A stretch of DNA of 37,905 nt from NCBI RefSeq assembly GCF_007830445.1, contig NZ_VLKR01000049.1, forward strand, positions 1 through 37,905, read 5' to 3'. The stretch comes from Sphingobacterium siyangense. GTDB taxonomy: Bacteria > Bacteroidota > Bacteroidia > Sphingobacteriales > Sphingobacteriaceae. Shown piece by piece: positions 15,557-25,273 of this stretch. The notes below the pieces were generated by a model. The model was not told the DNA's origin. It worked only from the letters and a program-made list of their open reading frames with translations, and searched no databases. A program made the position numbers and the translations under genes. How positions within the stretch are numbered: position 1 is the first letter of the stretch; every line of letters begins with the position of its first letter.

Positions 15557-17506
15557 TCAGTAATAAAATACAAGACCATCTCTTTTCGCAGTGATTTCCT
15601 TTAATTGATCATAGTCCATATTCAAACATTGATATAGCGTAAAAATCACACCTGAGCGCATGGAATAAATTTCATCGGGAAGTCGACCCAAATTTGTACC
15701 GTTCAAAATAACGTTATTCACGGCCTTCAAAGCACAAATCTCTACAGGAAATTTCTTGAGCTTGCTATAATTGAAATCCAGTTTTAGCAGACCGTCCAAT
15801 TGTCCAAAACTGCTTGGAAAATCAGTAATCGAAGATGCCCTTGCATTGATTTCCTTCAGGCTCTTAAGTTTTCCGAATGTTTCCGGTAGAGTTGTCAGTC
15901 TACTATTCTCCATATTCAGATAGGATAAACTACTTAATCCGCCGAACTCATCTGGAAGCTTCTCTACAGAAGGGGATAGCCAAAGATCTTCTAATTTTTT
16001 AAGGTTACCTATCGAAGCCGGTAAAGTTTTAAAATTACCGCCAACTAACCAGAATCTAAGATTAGACAAGTTCCCAATATTATCAGGAATAGATTGCAAG
16101 CTTTCTCCTTGAATCCAAAGTTGTTTTAAGCTCTTGAGGTTACCAAAAGATTGTGGCAGTTGCTGAAGCCTACTTTCTCCGTAAATTTCAAGCGTGTCCA
16201 ACTTAGTCAAATTATCGATATCCGAAGGCAAGGTAACTGGTGATGATCCCGGATAAACAAAACTAAAACGTGCAAACCTCAAATTACGGCATTGACTCAA
16301 ACTTGATGGGATATACGCCTGTTGCGCGAGAATTTCCGTAGACACCAGTTTGGTCAAGTTTCCAAAATCTGAAGGAAGCTGGGTAACAAAACAATCAAAA
16401 TGCTTTAGGTTTGCCAGTTTACCCAAAGTACCATTGAAATCTATATTACCGACATACCGCATAATAAGGGTTTCGAGCGACTTTAAGTTCCCAAAAGTTT
16501 TTGGCAAAACCACGGTATATCCCAAATCGGGGGTTCGCATCGGTGTCAGGTGAAATGATTTCAGTTTGGTCAGATTGCCAAAATTATCAGGAATAGTAAG
16601 ATAATAGCCAACTCTGTCTAGACTAAGTTCTTCAAGGGCAAGATAATGATCGCCAAAAATAGTCGGAACATCTTTCAATGAAGATCCACCTAAAATAAGC
16701 TTCCTTAGATATTTAAATGCCTTAAGCGCAGGAAAAGAGCCCGGGTCATTAAAACGATGTGCTATACCTGAAGCCTGCATGTTCATTTCAATAATATGTC
16801 CATCCTTATCTTCAACAACACGCCCACCGCGCCCCATTTGCAATTCATTTAATGCCTCGTCTTCCTGATATTCGCCAGTCTGTACCTTTTTGGTAAACTG
16901 ATAATTTTTCCCAGCATAAGTCATCGTATAGGTAACTTGATAGCTGGTATTGGAATAACCATGCAATTCAATGGTTGGATTTTCTTCTACCGGTCTGGCC
17001 CAACCATCGTGGTATGTGCTATGTAGATGACCATAAGCTTTATCGAAAGACCATTTACCTTTATATTTCGGATCCACGGCAAAGTGAAGTATCGTCTTAA
17101 AGGATGAAGGTGTGTTTTCTTTAATATCGATATGTAACTCGGGTATTTTAACATCGACTGTGGCCGTATTACTATTACCGCTACCTTTTACCGTCCAGGT
17201 AAGGATATATTCCTCTCCAGGCACTCCCCTAAAAAACGAATTAGGGTTATTAGGATCGTCGATTTTCACATAATCTTCCACTACAGTTCCTTTTGTTATA
17301 CTCCATGTACCTGTTTCCCCTTTTTGTAAGGCGCTACCCTTTAGCTGGACGGTGAATTCGTCATATAGTTCAGTGGGCTCGGCCTTAGGTTCATATACTG
17401 TTTTCAGTACATCCTGGTATTCCTTCTTTGAACAGGCTACAAATAAAAAGCTTTCAAAAAAAACACAAAGAAATGAACACCAAAATAATGTAGACTTATT
17501 ATACAT
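15557..17506 (-). CDS. Leucine-rich-repeat surface lipoprotein
   Basis: A 649-residue lipoprotein (lipobox FVAC, Cys25). The N-terminal half (about 40-215) looks like two Ig-like or PKD-like beta domains (GTWSITKG; YILTWTVKGSGN; SYQVTYTMTYAGKNY). From about residue 265 to 630 it carries roughly a dozen leucine-rich repeats of about 23 residues with the LP..FGNL.SL..L pattern, for example GNLKSLKQLWIQGESLQSIP and FGKLKSLKEINARASSITDF. Such repeats bind proteins or glycans; the ligand is unknown. It is the last of four lipoprotein genes transcribed together: it starts 5 bases after the stop of the 132-residue gene. No terminator is obvious downstream. The repeat class is clear; the function is not. 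Confidence 0.88.
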   Translation of the reverse strand: MYNKSTLFWCSFLCVFFESFLFVACSKKEYQDVLKTVYEPKAEPTELYDEFTVQLKGSALQKGETGTWSITKGTVVEDYVKIDDPNNPNSFFRGVPGEEYILTWTVKGSGNSNTATVDVKIPELHIDIKENTPSSFKTILHFAVDPKYKGKWSFDKAYGHLHSTYHDGWARPVEENPTIELHGYSNTSYQVTYTMTYAGKNYQFTKKVQTGEYQEDEALNELQMGRGGRVVEDKDGHIIEMNMQASGIAHRFNDPGSFPALKAFKYLRKLILGGSSLKDVPTIFGDHYLALEELSLDRVGYYLTIPDNFGNLTKLKSFHLTPMRTPDLGYTVVLPKTFGNLKSLETLIMRYVGNIDFNGTLGKLANLKHFDCFVTQLPSDFGNLTKLVSTEILAQQAYIPSSLSQCRNLRFARFSFVYPGSSPVTLPSDIDNLTKLDTLEIYGESRLQQLPQSFGNLKSLKQLWIQGESLQSIPDNIGNLSNLRFWLVGGNFKTLPASIGNLKKLEDLWLSPSVEKLPDEFGGLSSLSYLNMENSRLTTLPETFGKLKSLKEINARASSITDFPSSFGQLDGLLKLDFNYSKLKKFPVEICALKAVNNVILNGTNLGRLPDEIYSMRSGVIFTLYQCLNMDYDQLKEITAKRDGLVFYY

Positions 17507-17511
17507 GGATA

Positions 17512-17910
17512 TTAAGGTTGAGTTGTAAAATTAAATATTGCTGAACGTACTGAATTCCCGTTGCTGTCGTTAACAATCAGTTGATAATAGTATTTTTTCG
17601 ATTTTTCTAAAGGGGAAAAGAACACACTATACTTATTGTTATTTTGACTCACGGCATTGTAGATTTTTCCTCCGGTCTGTTTGTACATAACAGCAAGATC
17701 ATCGTGTACATATACTTCAACTTTACTATATGGATACGAAGCAAGTGTAAAAGACAGTATGTACTGGCCTTTATCTAAAGTAACTTTATTTTGAATATCT
17801 GCAAAAGCATCTATTTCGTTATATACGGTTTCCTTTTTGCAGGAGCTCATAAGGACTAATAAAACTCCTATAAACCAGCATATACAGTTGTTATTGGATA
17901 GACATTTCAT
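17512..17910 (-). CDS. Small lipoprotein, FN3/Ig-like fold
   Basis: A 132-residue lipoprotein (lipobox VLMSSC, Cys24) followed by a single beta-rich domain with alternating hydrophobics (QYILSFTLASYPYSKVEVYV, later KSKKYYYQLIVNDSNGN), reminiscent of a fibronectin III or Ig fold. Its start overlaps the end of the 519-residue gene by 20 bases, so translation is probably coupled. I recognise no specific family. Its position between a propeller and an LRR lipoprotein suggests a component of a surface assembly, which is inference. Confidence 0.75.
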   Translation of the reverse strand: MKCLSNNNCICWFIGVLLVLMSSCKKETVYNEIDAFADIQNKVTLDKGQYILSFTLASYPYSKVEVYVHDDLAVMYKQTGGKIYNAVSQNNNKYSVFFSPLEKSKKYYYQLIVNDSNGNSVRSAIFNFTTQP

Positions 17911-19450
17911 AAATTGAGCCTTCTAAAAAGTTAATATCAGCATTGAGGTAATACTTGTCTTTATAAGTGAACATTCCGCCAAAATACATATGATTTCCAT
18001 TAATACTTAAATAGATAGGACTTAGCGTGTTTTTTACTATGTTGTACATCATAAAATTATTGACGTCCAATGCCAGTAATATATCACCATTAAAATTTAT
18101 GGCACCGACAGGCGCATAAGGATAGGTTTGATTTGTTGTTCCGACACGATATAATTCTGTAAGTTTAAATGTGTTCGCGTCAACAGCATATATCGTTAAG
18201 GTATACCCGATATTGAAACCTTGGTCAAATACATTTGAAACTCCAAGTGCATATAATCTGCCTTTAACTGAGACAAAGCATTCACTGGAAAAATTAGTAT
18301 CGAAAGTGGCGATCTCCTCAAATTTATCTTTTGTCGGGTTATATTTGGCGACAATATTCTTTATTCCACGAGAATTCACTGTAAGTGTATACGTTTGGTA
18401 GACCGCATTATTGTGCACAAAGATACTATGATTACTATAACCGTGCGATTCTTTAAGTTGGGGCCGGCTAAAATAGTACTTTGAAAATTCGCGTTTTTCA
18501 ATGTCAAAAGCTTGACAAAACAACTCATAACCATTGAAAAGGTCCGGCTCTAGCGAAGGCAAAATATGGCTAACTGGCAGTGCAAGAAAAAATATTCGAT
18601 TTCCAATGGATACGGACTTTGGCGGAATAACCCCCATCGTATCGGGAATATGAGCAATATTCTGCAACCGGCTCGTTTCAGGATCAAAATGTGAAACAGA
18701 ATTGTTCCAAAAATAATAGATTTGGTCATTGCAGATCGAAGGATAATTAGTTCTCCAGTTCGTCTTTTTCAGTCCTATGGCCAATGTATTTCCCTTATAA
18801 ATAAAATCAATAGCTTGTCCAATAATCTCTTTCTCTTTATAAATCACGCGCAACATATAATTGCCGTCTCGATACGGATAATAACCCGTTAGACTGATCT
18901 GATAGGTTCCATTTTTCGTTGCAATGGGATAGTTCATGTGAAGCGTGTCCATTCCAAATAGAAATTTAATATCCCTCAGATTAATATTATTAAGATTCTT
19001 CCCTTCAACCACAGTCCTAAACTGGCCCCTTTCATCATACTCTGCCTCTGTATTTGGCCAAAAGAGCGTAAAATCTTCTGGGAATGGAGCAGTTGTGGTT
19101 ATTTCAGTTTTACGCTCAGATTCTATTGTGTTGCCATTATACTCGAGGTAAGGCACCAAAATATAAGTAGATTCGGAATCCAGTTCATTCAATGTGAGTC
19201 GAAACATATCGCCTTCACGAACAGCTTCAACACTTTTTCCTTGACTGGGATTATCTTTTTTATAGTACCTGACGCCCGATTTTGTATATCCTAGACTGGA
19301 AATCTGATAGGTCATTGAAATTTCTTTATCCCGGACACTAGTGATGGCCTCATTAATAATCCTTGGAAAAACCTCATTTTTTTCAGTTTTACAGGCCGAC
19401 ATAAGAAAAACAAGCCCCAGTAGACAAAGGTATTTGTTAAAGTTGCCCAT
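17891..19450 (-). CDS. Lipoprotein with Ig-like N-terminus and kelch-like beta-propeller
   Basis: A 519-residue lipoprotein (lipobox LMSAC, Cys20). An FN3-like domain (about 28-110, YTKSGVRYYKKDNPSQGKS) and a possible IPT/TIG-like domain (about 115-215, RTVVEGKNLNNINLRDIKFL) precede a C-terminal propeller (about 220-519). The propeller's blades carry kelch-type wording such as ICNDQIYYFWNNSVSHFDPE, SIGNRIFFLALP and AVDANTFKLTELYRV. Propellers of this kind in gut and soil Bacteroidota occur as surface binding proteins; no catalytic residues are evident. The gene overlaps its upstream neighbour by 14 bases and its downstream neighbour by 20, indicating one operon. Confidence 0.82.
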   Translation of the reverse strand: MGNFNKYLCLLGLVFLMSACKTEKNEVFPRIINEAITSVRDKEISMTYQISSLGYTKSGVRYYKKDNPSQGKSVEAVREGDMFRLTLNELDSESTYILVPYLEYNGNTIESERKTEITTTAPFPEDFTLFWPNTEAEYDERGQFRTVVEGKNLNNINLRDIKFLFGMDTLHMNYPIATKNGTYQISLTGYYPYRDGNYMLRVIYKEKEIIGQAIDFIYKGNTLAIGLKKTNWRTNYPSICNDQIYYFWNNSVSHFDPETSRLQNIAHIPDTMGVIPPKSVSIGNRIFFLALPVSHILPSLEPDLFNGYELFCQAFDIEKREFSKYYFSRPQLKESHGYSNHSIFVHNNAVYQTYTLTVNSRGIKNIVAKYNPTKDKFEEIATFDTNFSSECFVSVKGRLYALGVSNVFDQGFNIGYTLTIYAVDANTFKLTELYRVGTTNQTYPYAPVGAINFNGDILLALDVNNFMMYNIVKNTLSPIYLSINGNHMYFGGMFTYKDKYYLNADINFLEGSIYEMSIQ

Positions 19451-20888
19451 TTGATTTTGTTTTAATATAAATGAAATTCAAATTTTCATAGGACCAGGTT
19501 TGTATATAATAGAAAAACAGGTTGTATGAATTATCGACATTCTGGGTCATATTTTTAAACATATGCATCTCCAAATTAGGATATTGTAAAGTCGATAAGA
19601 GCTTCAGATCACTGTCATACTTATTTATAGTACCATAAGTGGATATTCCACCACCTTCTTGCTGTCCATAGACCACAATATTGTTATCATTATCAAAAAA
19701 AGCTCCTGCTGGCTTTAAATTGACGTACTCACCCAATTTTGCCTTGACATTGCCATTCTTATCAAATTTGACATACCTTAACGAATAGGAATAGAAGTCA
19801 AAACCCCAGAGATAAAAAATATCATTTTTATCTTTCAGTAAAATAGGCATATGGTATTGACGTTCGTAATCGCCAGGAAGCTTTCCATCAAACTCAAAAG
19901 TAGCCAGCACATTACCGTCCCGATCTGTTTTTTGCACCTTAATTTTTGTTGCTTCAGAATCAAGCAAACTATAATAGATCTGTTGCGCATTGTCTAACTG
20001 AATTGAAGAAATGCCAACGGAGCTATTTTTACGTTTCCAAACAACTTTAAAGTCGCTGGTAGTAACCTTTAACAGCTCTCCCCCACCTGTACCCATGATC
20101 ATGTTCTGTGACGCGTCAAACTGAACTGATGAAACGTAATCATTCGGAGACAAATCTATCGAAACGGGCTTCTCCAGTTTCAGTTTACCATTCGTCTGAT
20201 CAATGACATAAATATCGTGTTTAACAATAATGAAAGCTTCATCTTGCTTAGAAGGCAACACTACATGTGGTGGTAAATCATAATAATTTAGATCCTGGAT
20301 CAAGCGATACCATATAATCTGGCCTTTATTATTTGTACGATATACAATCAGTTTAAAATTTGTTTCTCCCCCCTCATGCTGCAAAAATGTACAGATTAAA
20401 TGTCCACCATCTTCCAGAAGACGGATGCTATTATTGCCCGTTATACGTGATTGCGTATGAATTTTGTATTCAACATAAGTACTTCCGTTAGTTGTGCTGC
20501 CTCCAACAGTTCTTGCATCTATGCTTTGTTCTTGTGTTATTCCCGTTTGGGAACTCGCAATTACACGGATCTTATAATTTGTATCGCCAAGCAAATTAAT
20601 TAAGCTGTATTTTGTTATACTAAGATCCTTCGCTACAAGCTTATTATCGACATATATCGCATAGGATACTGGCTTAAAATGCGAACTGTTCACCTTATCC
20701 CAAGATAACTCTATTAAATCTTTGTTTGCAGCACTTACAACAAGATTCAAAGGATTTAATATTTCTGCCTGATCAATATATTCATCGGTTTTGCTCGCAA
20801 TATTCTCCTTCTTGGAACATCCTCCAATTAATAAAATTAGAATTAAGAAAAATAGCTGAGCACAATGGTAAAAAATAGCTCTTTTCAT
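19437..20888 (-). CDS. Lipoprotein with FN3 domain and beta-propeller
   Basis: First gene of the four-lipoprotein cassette. The 483 residues have a lipobox (LIGGC, Cys24). One fibronectin III domain follows (about 44-128: ELSWDKVNSSHFKPVSYAIY and TNYKIRVIASS), then a long repeat region (about 140-483) built of short strands such as IIWYRLIQDLNYYDLPPHVV, DEAFIIVKHDIYVIDQTNGK and AGAFFDNDNNIVVYGQQ. This resembles a WD40/PQQ-like propeller. No enzyme signature is seen. It begins 207 bases after the GH2 gene with its own candidate promoter, so the cassette may be expressed separately from the PUL2 enzymes. Confidence 0.82.
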   Translation of the reverse strand: MKRAIFYHCAQLFFLILILLIGGCSKKENIASKTDEYIDQAEILNPLNLVVSAANKDLIELSWDKVNSSHFKPVSYAIYVDNKLVAKDLSITKYSLINLLGDTNYKIRVIASSQTGITQEQSIDARTVGGSTTNGSTYVEYKIHTQSRITGNNSIRLLEDGGHLICTFLQHEGGETNFKLIVYRTNNKGQIIWYRLIQDLNYYDLPPHVVLPSKQDEAFIIVKHDIYVIDQTNGKLKLEKPVSIDLSPNDYVSSVQFDASQNMIMGTGGGELLKVTTSDFKVVWKRKNSSVGISSIQLDNAQQIYYSLLDSEATKIKVQKTDRDGNVLATFEFDGKLPGDYERQYHMPILLKDKNDIFYLWGFDFYSYSLRYVKFDKNGNVKAKLGEYVNLKPAGAFFDNDNNIVVYGQQEGGGISTYGTINKYDSDLKLLSTLQYPNLEMHMFKNMTQNVDNSYNLFFYYIQTWSYENLNFIYIKTKSNGQL

Positions 20889-20905
20889 AAAATGAAGTTA
20901 CTCAC

Positions 20906-20932
20906 CAAAGATATTAAAAAGGTTGTATCAAA
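20906..20932 (-). promoter_or_regulatory. Candidate promoter of the four-lipoprotein cassette
   Basis: On the minus strand TATCTTTG (20913-20906) matches TAnnTTTG. A TTTG lies 15 bases upstream (20932-20929), slightly closer than the usual 17-23. The transcript would start about 10-12 bases before the ATG at 20888, giving a very short leader. This suggests the lipoprotein genes have their own promoter. Confidence 0.35.
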
Positions 20933-21095
20933 AGCATTTTTTTAAACATAATTAATTGATGCATTAATTAGGCCAAATAATTCTCTACAATATTTAATAG
21001 ACCTTTATGAGATTATCGTGCCCCACAAGCAAATTCCATCTATACACACACCTATATTATCTGATTGTACAGCATTATAGGATGAAACATATCTT

Positions 21096-23627
21096 TTACT
21101 TCACCGTTAATTTGACGCTTGCTTTCTTCAATCCTTTTCCTTCTACTTCTGCTATAATTTCCCCAACAGAGTCTCTGCTTTCAACAAGAAAAACCAATTG
21201 ACCATTAAAGCACTTCATGAAAGGCTTCTGAAATGATTCCAAACTTGTTGGATCTCCATTCGCCACAGCCTTAAATGCCCCCTGACCTTTTACCTTGAAT
21301 TTTAATTCTCGGTCTTCGCCTGTCACTATATTCCCCTGTTTATCAACCAGCGTAGCTGTGATAAAAGCAATATCTTTTCCATTTGCTTTCAATTGTTTCC
21401 GATCAACGTCTAAACGTACAGTATATAACTTACCTGCCGTCTTTACACTATCTCTTGCAGCTATATTTCCTAAAGAATCATAGGCAACTACCGTAACCGT
21501 ACCCGGTTCGTATTTAGTATCCATCCACATCAAACGATAGCGCTTTTGACGCATAAAATCATTTTGTGCCTTTTTATCGTTAGAATTTTCCAAGGTAACA
21601 TCAAAATCTTTCTTTTTTACTCCTTGACTTTTTCCATTGATAAAAATTTCCGCTGCAGGGTAATCTGTATAGACAAAAATTGGCGTTTTCTGTCCTTCGC
21701 GTCCCTTCCAGTTCCAATGAGGAAGAATATGAAGTGTATGCAATTCCTGGTTCCAATGGCTACGATAAAGATAATATCGATCTTTAGGGATACCGGCAAG
21801 ATCTACAATACCGAACAAAGAACTATGACTTGGCCAATCTGTATAGTAGGGTGTCGGTTCGCCCAAATAATCGAACCCTGTCCAGACAAATTCACCTATT
21901 GCGTAAGGTAGATCGTCATGCTGAATAAAGTTATCTTCAGGCAAATCCGACCAGGAACAATGCTCTACATCATAACTCGAAGCCTGATGGTCGTCATATT
22001 TTGCCATCGATTTTCGTTCAACGGGAAATTTATAAACACCTCTAGAACTCAAAGTAGACGCAGTTTCAGTACCAAGAATTAACTGCTGTTGTAACTTTTT
22101 ATAGGCTTCGGGGTATTTAAATGGACGATAATTAAAGCCTGCAACATCCATCGTTGAGGCATAGCTACTATTTATAACCGCATCAGGGTTGTCCATCCCC
22201 TGGGTAACTGGGCGAGATGGATCCTCACGATGGCAAATATCTTGCAGATATCTCGCGACCTTAGATCCGTCAGGACTTCCTTGTTCGGGTACTTCATTTC
22301 CAATACACCACATCACAACGCTTGGATTATTGCGGTAATGCCGTATCAGATTTACAAGATCTTTTTCGGCCCAATCGTTAAAATATTGATTGTACCCATT
22401 CTTCATTTTGGGAATTTTCCATTCATCAAAACTTTCCGCCATTAGCATAATACCCATTTCGTCACAGGCTTGCACCAGCTCCGGAGCCGGCATATTATGG
22501 GAAGTGCGAATGGCATTAACGCCCATATCTTTCATTATTCGTAACTGCCGCCTAATAGCGGCATCATTCACAGCTGCTCCCAAAGGCCCCAAATCATGAT
22601 GCAAACACACTCCTTTAAATACGGTCAGCTTTCCATTCAAATAAAACCCTTTATTGGGTACCATAGCAATGCTTCTGATTCCAAATACGGTTTGATATTT
22701 ATCGATTAATTTGCCGTTCTGATAGAGCTTGCTGACAGCCTTATATAAATTGGGGGATTGCAATTCCCACAATTGTGGTTTCTCAACGAACAATTCCTGT
22801 TGCATCTGCTGGATCTGGTAGTTGCCTATCTGATCATTCTTCTTCGCCACGATGCGTCCATGGCTATCGATAAGAATAGTTTCTAAGGAAAGAGAATCTT
22901 TCGACAGATCTATACCGGCTAAATCAGTCCGAACCTGAATTCGAGCGAAATCCTTTGTGATCTCAGGCGTCGTAATATAGGTGCCCCAATGTGCAATACT
23001 TGTTTTTTCAGTGATCTCCAATCGAACATTTCGATACAATCCTGCGCCAGGGTACCAGCGGGATGACTCAGACTTATTTTCTAATCTTACCGCGACCAAA
23101 TTTTGACCCGGACTCACACACTCGGAAACGTCAAAATAAAAACTATTATAGCCATAAGGCCAATTGCCGACCTTTTTCCCATTCACAAAAACGACAGCAT
23201 TGCTCATAGCACCATCAAACTGTAAAACCGTGCGCTTATTTTGAACGTTTTGTGGCAATTCAAATTCTTTACGATACCAGCCAACGCCTACAAACGGAAG
23301 TCCACCAGTCCGACCTGCATGTTCCAATGCTTCCTTTTGTCCATCTTGAGCAATAGCCATATGCTGCTTATCATTGTTGGCACTAAATGGGCCATAAATT
23401 GCCCAATCATGCGGAACACGAACAGTCTGCCATTCGCTTGTAATCAATCCGATATCAGCGAAGTTTGGCTGATCATGTTTTGTAAATTTCCATCCATCCT
23501 CGAGCATGGTTACTATTCGTTCCTGAGCAAATAAAGTATTTGGTCCAATAGATATTATTGCACATAGTATAAATTTCAGTCCTCGGGTTGAAAAAATGGA
23601 TAAATAAGATTTAGATTCTTTTTGCAT
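21096..23627 (-). CDS. GH2 beta-galactosidase-like glycoside hydrolase
   Basis: Retaining glycoside hydrolase of 843 residues, predicted periplasmic: an N-terminal signal ends near LFAQE. Domains in order are a jelly-roll sugar-binding domain (about 35-215), an Ig-like domain (about 216-325), a TIM barrel (about 326-640), a DUF4982-like beta domain (about 655-745) and a C-terminal Ig-like domain (about 750-843). The acid/base is Glu445 in CIGNEVPEQG and the nucleophile Glu521 in ILGTETASTLSS. This layout is common in Bacteroidota GH2 beta-galactosidases, though GH2 also includes other exo-activities. With the GH29 fucosidase upstream, removal of galactose exposed after defucosylation is the natural reading. 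It starts 127 bases after the GH29 gene. Confidence 0.92.
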   Translation of the reverse strand: MQKESKSYLSIFSTRGLKFILCAIISIGPNTLFAQERIVTMLEDGWKFTKHDQPNFADIGLITSEWQTVRVPHDWAIYGPFSANNDKQHMAIAQDGQKEALEHAGRTGGLPFVGVGWYRKEFELPQNVQNKRTVLQFDGAMSNAVVFVNGKKVGNWPYGYNSFYFDVSECVSPGQNLVAVRLENKSESSRWYPGAGLYRNVRLEITEKTSIAHWGTYITTPEITKDFARIQVRTDLAGIDLSKDSLSLETILIDSHGRIVAKKNDQIGNYQIQQMQQELFVEKPQLWELQSPNLYKAVSKLYQNGKLIDKYQTVFGIRSIAMVPNKGFYLNGKLTVFKGVCLHHDLGPLGAAVNDAAIRRQLRIMKDMGVNAIRTSHNMPAPELVQACDEMGIMLMAESFDEWKIPKMKNGYNQYFNDWAEKDLVNLIRHYRNNPSVVMWCIGNEVPEQGSPDGSKVARYLQDICHREDPSRPVTQGMDNPDAVINSSYASTMDVAGFNYRPFKYPEAYKKLQQQLILGTETASTLSSRGVYKFPVERKSMAKYDDHQASSYDVEHCSWSDLPEDNFIQHDDLPYAIGEFVWTGFDYLGEPTPYYTDWPSHSSLFGIVDLAGIPKDRYYLYRSHWNQELHTLHILPHWNWKGREGQKTPIFVYTDYPAAEIFINGKSQGVKKKDFDVTLENSNDKKAQNDFMRQKRYRLMWMDTKYEPGTVTVVAYDSLGNIAARDSVKTAGKLYTVRLDVDRKQLKANGKDIAFITATLVDKQGNIVTGEDRELKFKVKGQGAFKAVANGDPTSLESFQKPFMKCFNGQLVFLVESRDSVGEIIAEVEGKGLKKASVKLTVK

Positions 23628-23687
23628 CTATAGCATTTTAAGGTTGAGTTTGTTCATAAAAACAAATTGAAGATCCGAAAATACAAC

Positions 23688-23702
23688 TTATGTATAACAT
23701 AA
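23688..23702. promoter_or_regulatory. 15-bp palindrome upstream of the GH2 gene (shared with the sigma-factor leader)
   Basis: TTATGTATAACATAA has 6-bp arms (TTATGT/ACATAA) around a 3-base centre and lies 60 bases before the GH2 start. A copy differing in one base lies at 32606-32620 upstream of the ECF sigma gene. No other copy was spotted by eye. It could be an operator shared by both PUL2 transcription units. Confidence 0.4.
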
Positions 23703-23754
23703 TAAAATTATTCAGATCTTTTGTGATTGGAATTAAAGCTGAAATCATGATGTG

Positions 23755-25257
23755 CTATTCAAATGCTCCTCTTTCATTGAAATAGAGTCCCAGCTGTTCT
23801 ATTTGTGGGTTTAGGCGAGATTGTAAAATGTTGATTCTTAATCTCTGGGCACTAACTGTCGGAAAAGTCAATAAACGTTTGTTACCGATAGTAGTTCCTT
23901 TCGACACTTCTCTCCAGACTCCATCTTGCCAGATCTCCAAATTAAATCGCTCGACACGTTGCCCTAAAGCGATGGTTTCCTGTAAGGAAAGAACGTTGAA
24001 CGCGGTTGCTTTAGGTAGGGTATATTCAAAAGTTGCTATGCTGATTTTTTCATCTTTCGTCGTCCAAAATGGCATTTTTTTCCATTTTTTTAAAACGAGG
24101 CCTGCAGTATGGAGTTTAGCTTTGCTTAAAAGATTTTTCGAAAACAATGCTGTGCGCCAGTCATTCCACTTTTTTAAATTTGCAGCATCTACCGAATGAA
24201 TCAAGCCTGCAGCTGTTGGTGGAATATTAAGCAACAAGACACCATTTTTCCCCACCGAATTAAAATAAATATCCATCAACTTACCCGGGCTTTTGACTTT
24301 GTTATCCTCTTCCTCGTGATAGAACCATCCCGGGCGTATAGAAACATCAGTTTCCGCTGGGTACCATACCAGCCCTTTTGCTTCTTTGATCCTTTCTCGG
24401 CTCCCAAGATCTTTATGACGCATATCTCCGGCCGGTTTGATATTCATCTGTTGTTGCGATCCTGCAGCTATCTGATTTTGTGCTAGATTACTAGCCGGTA
24501 CAACTGACCATTCTGTGTCCCGTCCATACCCCGTTTCTGTACCGACCCATCTTACATCGGGTCCCATAACTGCGATAACGGCCTCAGGTTGTTTTTCACG
24601 TATAACCTGATAATAACGATTCCAATCGTATTCCTGCTTTTTACCGTTAGGTCCCTCTCCGTTAGCACCATCAAACCAAACTTCATCAATCTGACCATAT
24701 CGGGTCAGTAATTCGCTCAATTGGGCAACAAAAAAATCATTATAAGCTTCTGACCCATAAGAAGCTTCATGTCGATCCCAAGGGGAAAGATATACCCCCA
24801 ACTTCATATCGTATTTTTTACAGGCCGCAGCAAGTTCGCCAAAAATATCTCCTTTTCCCTTTTTGTAAGGAGAATTTTTAACCGAATAGTCTGTTGTATT
24901 CGTTTGCCAGAGGCAGAAGCCATCGTGATGCTTCGCCGTAAGAATCAAAAGTTTGATTCCACCTTCCTTTGCTGTCCTAACCCATTGTTCTGCATCTAAT
25001 TGCGTCGGATTAAATAATTTTGGATCGTCTTTCCCTTCACCCCATTCCTTATTTGTGAAGGTATTGATCCCAAAATGGAGAAATCCGGTCACTTCCAGCT
25101 TTTGCCAATCAAGCTGTCTTTGGGTCGGTATCACGTTGGCAGCTTTGGTTACAATAGCAGATTCTGATTCTCCGGGTTGTAATGCAATCATATTTTGAGC
25201 CGAAGCGTGAAAAACCGCTGCCAATAACAGTAATGTAATTGTATTAATTTTCTTCAT
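23755..25257 (-). CDS. GH29 alpha-L-fucosidase, subfamily-B type
   Basis: Retaining exo-fucosidase of about 500 residues with a Sec signal (KKINTITLLLLAAVFHASAQ). I use the ATG at 25257; a TTG six codons upstream is in frame but lies within the hairpin's T-run region. The GH29 barrel shows FLHFGINTFTNKEWGEG, ILTAKHHDGFCLWQT and KLGVYLSPWDRH. The nucleophile is Asp196 in VWFDGANGEG. The acid/base candidate is Glu241 in RWVGTETGYG, the position used by subfamily B, which tends to favour alpha-1,3/1,4-fucose on Lewis-type structures. A C-terminal beta-sandwich (about 405-495) resembles a CBM32/F5-8C domain. Preceded by a terminator-like hairpin after susD and followed by the GH2 gene. Confidence 0.93.
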   Translation of the reverse strand: MKKINTITLLLLAAVFHASAQNMIALQPGESESAIVTKAANVIPTQRQLDWQKLEVTGFLHFGINTFTNKEWGEGKDDPKLFNPTQLDAEQWVRTAKEGGIKLLILTAKHHDGFCLWQTNTTDYSVKNSPYKKGKGDIFGELAAACKKYDMKLGVYLSPWDRHEASYGSEAYNDFFVAQLSELLTRYGQIDEVWFDGANGEGPNGKKQEYDWNRYYQVIREKQPEAVIAVMGPDVRWVGTETGYGRDTEWSVVPASNLAQNQIAAGSQQQMNIKPAGDMRHKDLGSRERIKEAKGLVWYPAETDVSIRPGWFYHEEEDNKVKSPGKLMDIYFNSVGKNGVLLLNIPPTAAGLIHSVDAANLKKWNDWRTALFSKNLLSKAKLHTAGLVLKKWKKMPFWTTKDEKISIATFEYTLPKATAFNVLSLQETIALGQRVERFNLEIWQDGVWREVSKGTTIGNKRLLTFPTVSAQRLRINILQSRLNPQIEQLGLYFNERGAFE

Positions 25258-25273
25258 TTGATATTTATCTGAC

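Noticed and set aside
21546..21911. 121-codon plus-strand frame within the GH2 gene
   Set aside because: Antisense shadow of a conserved catalytic domain.
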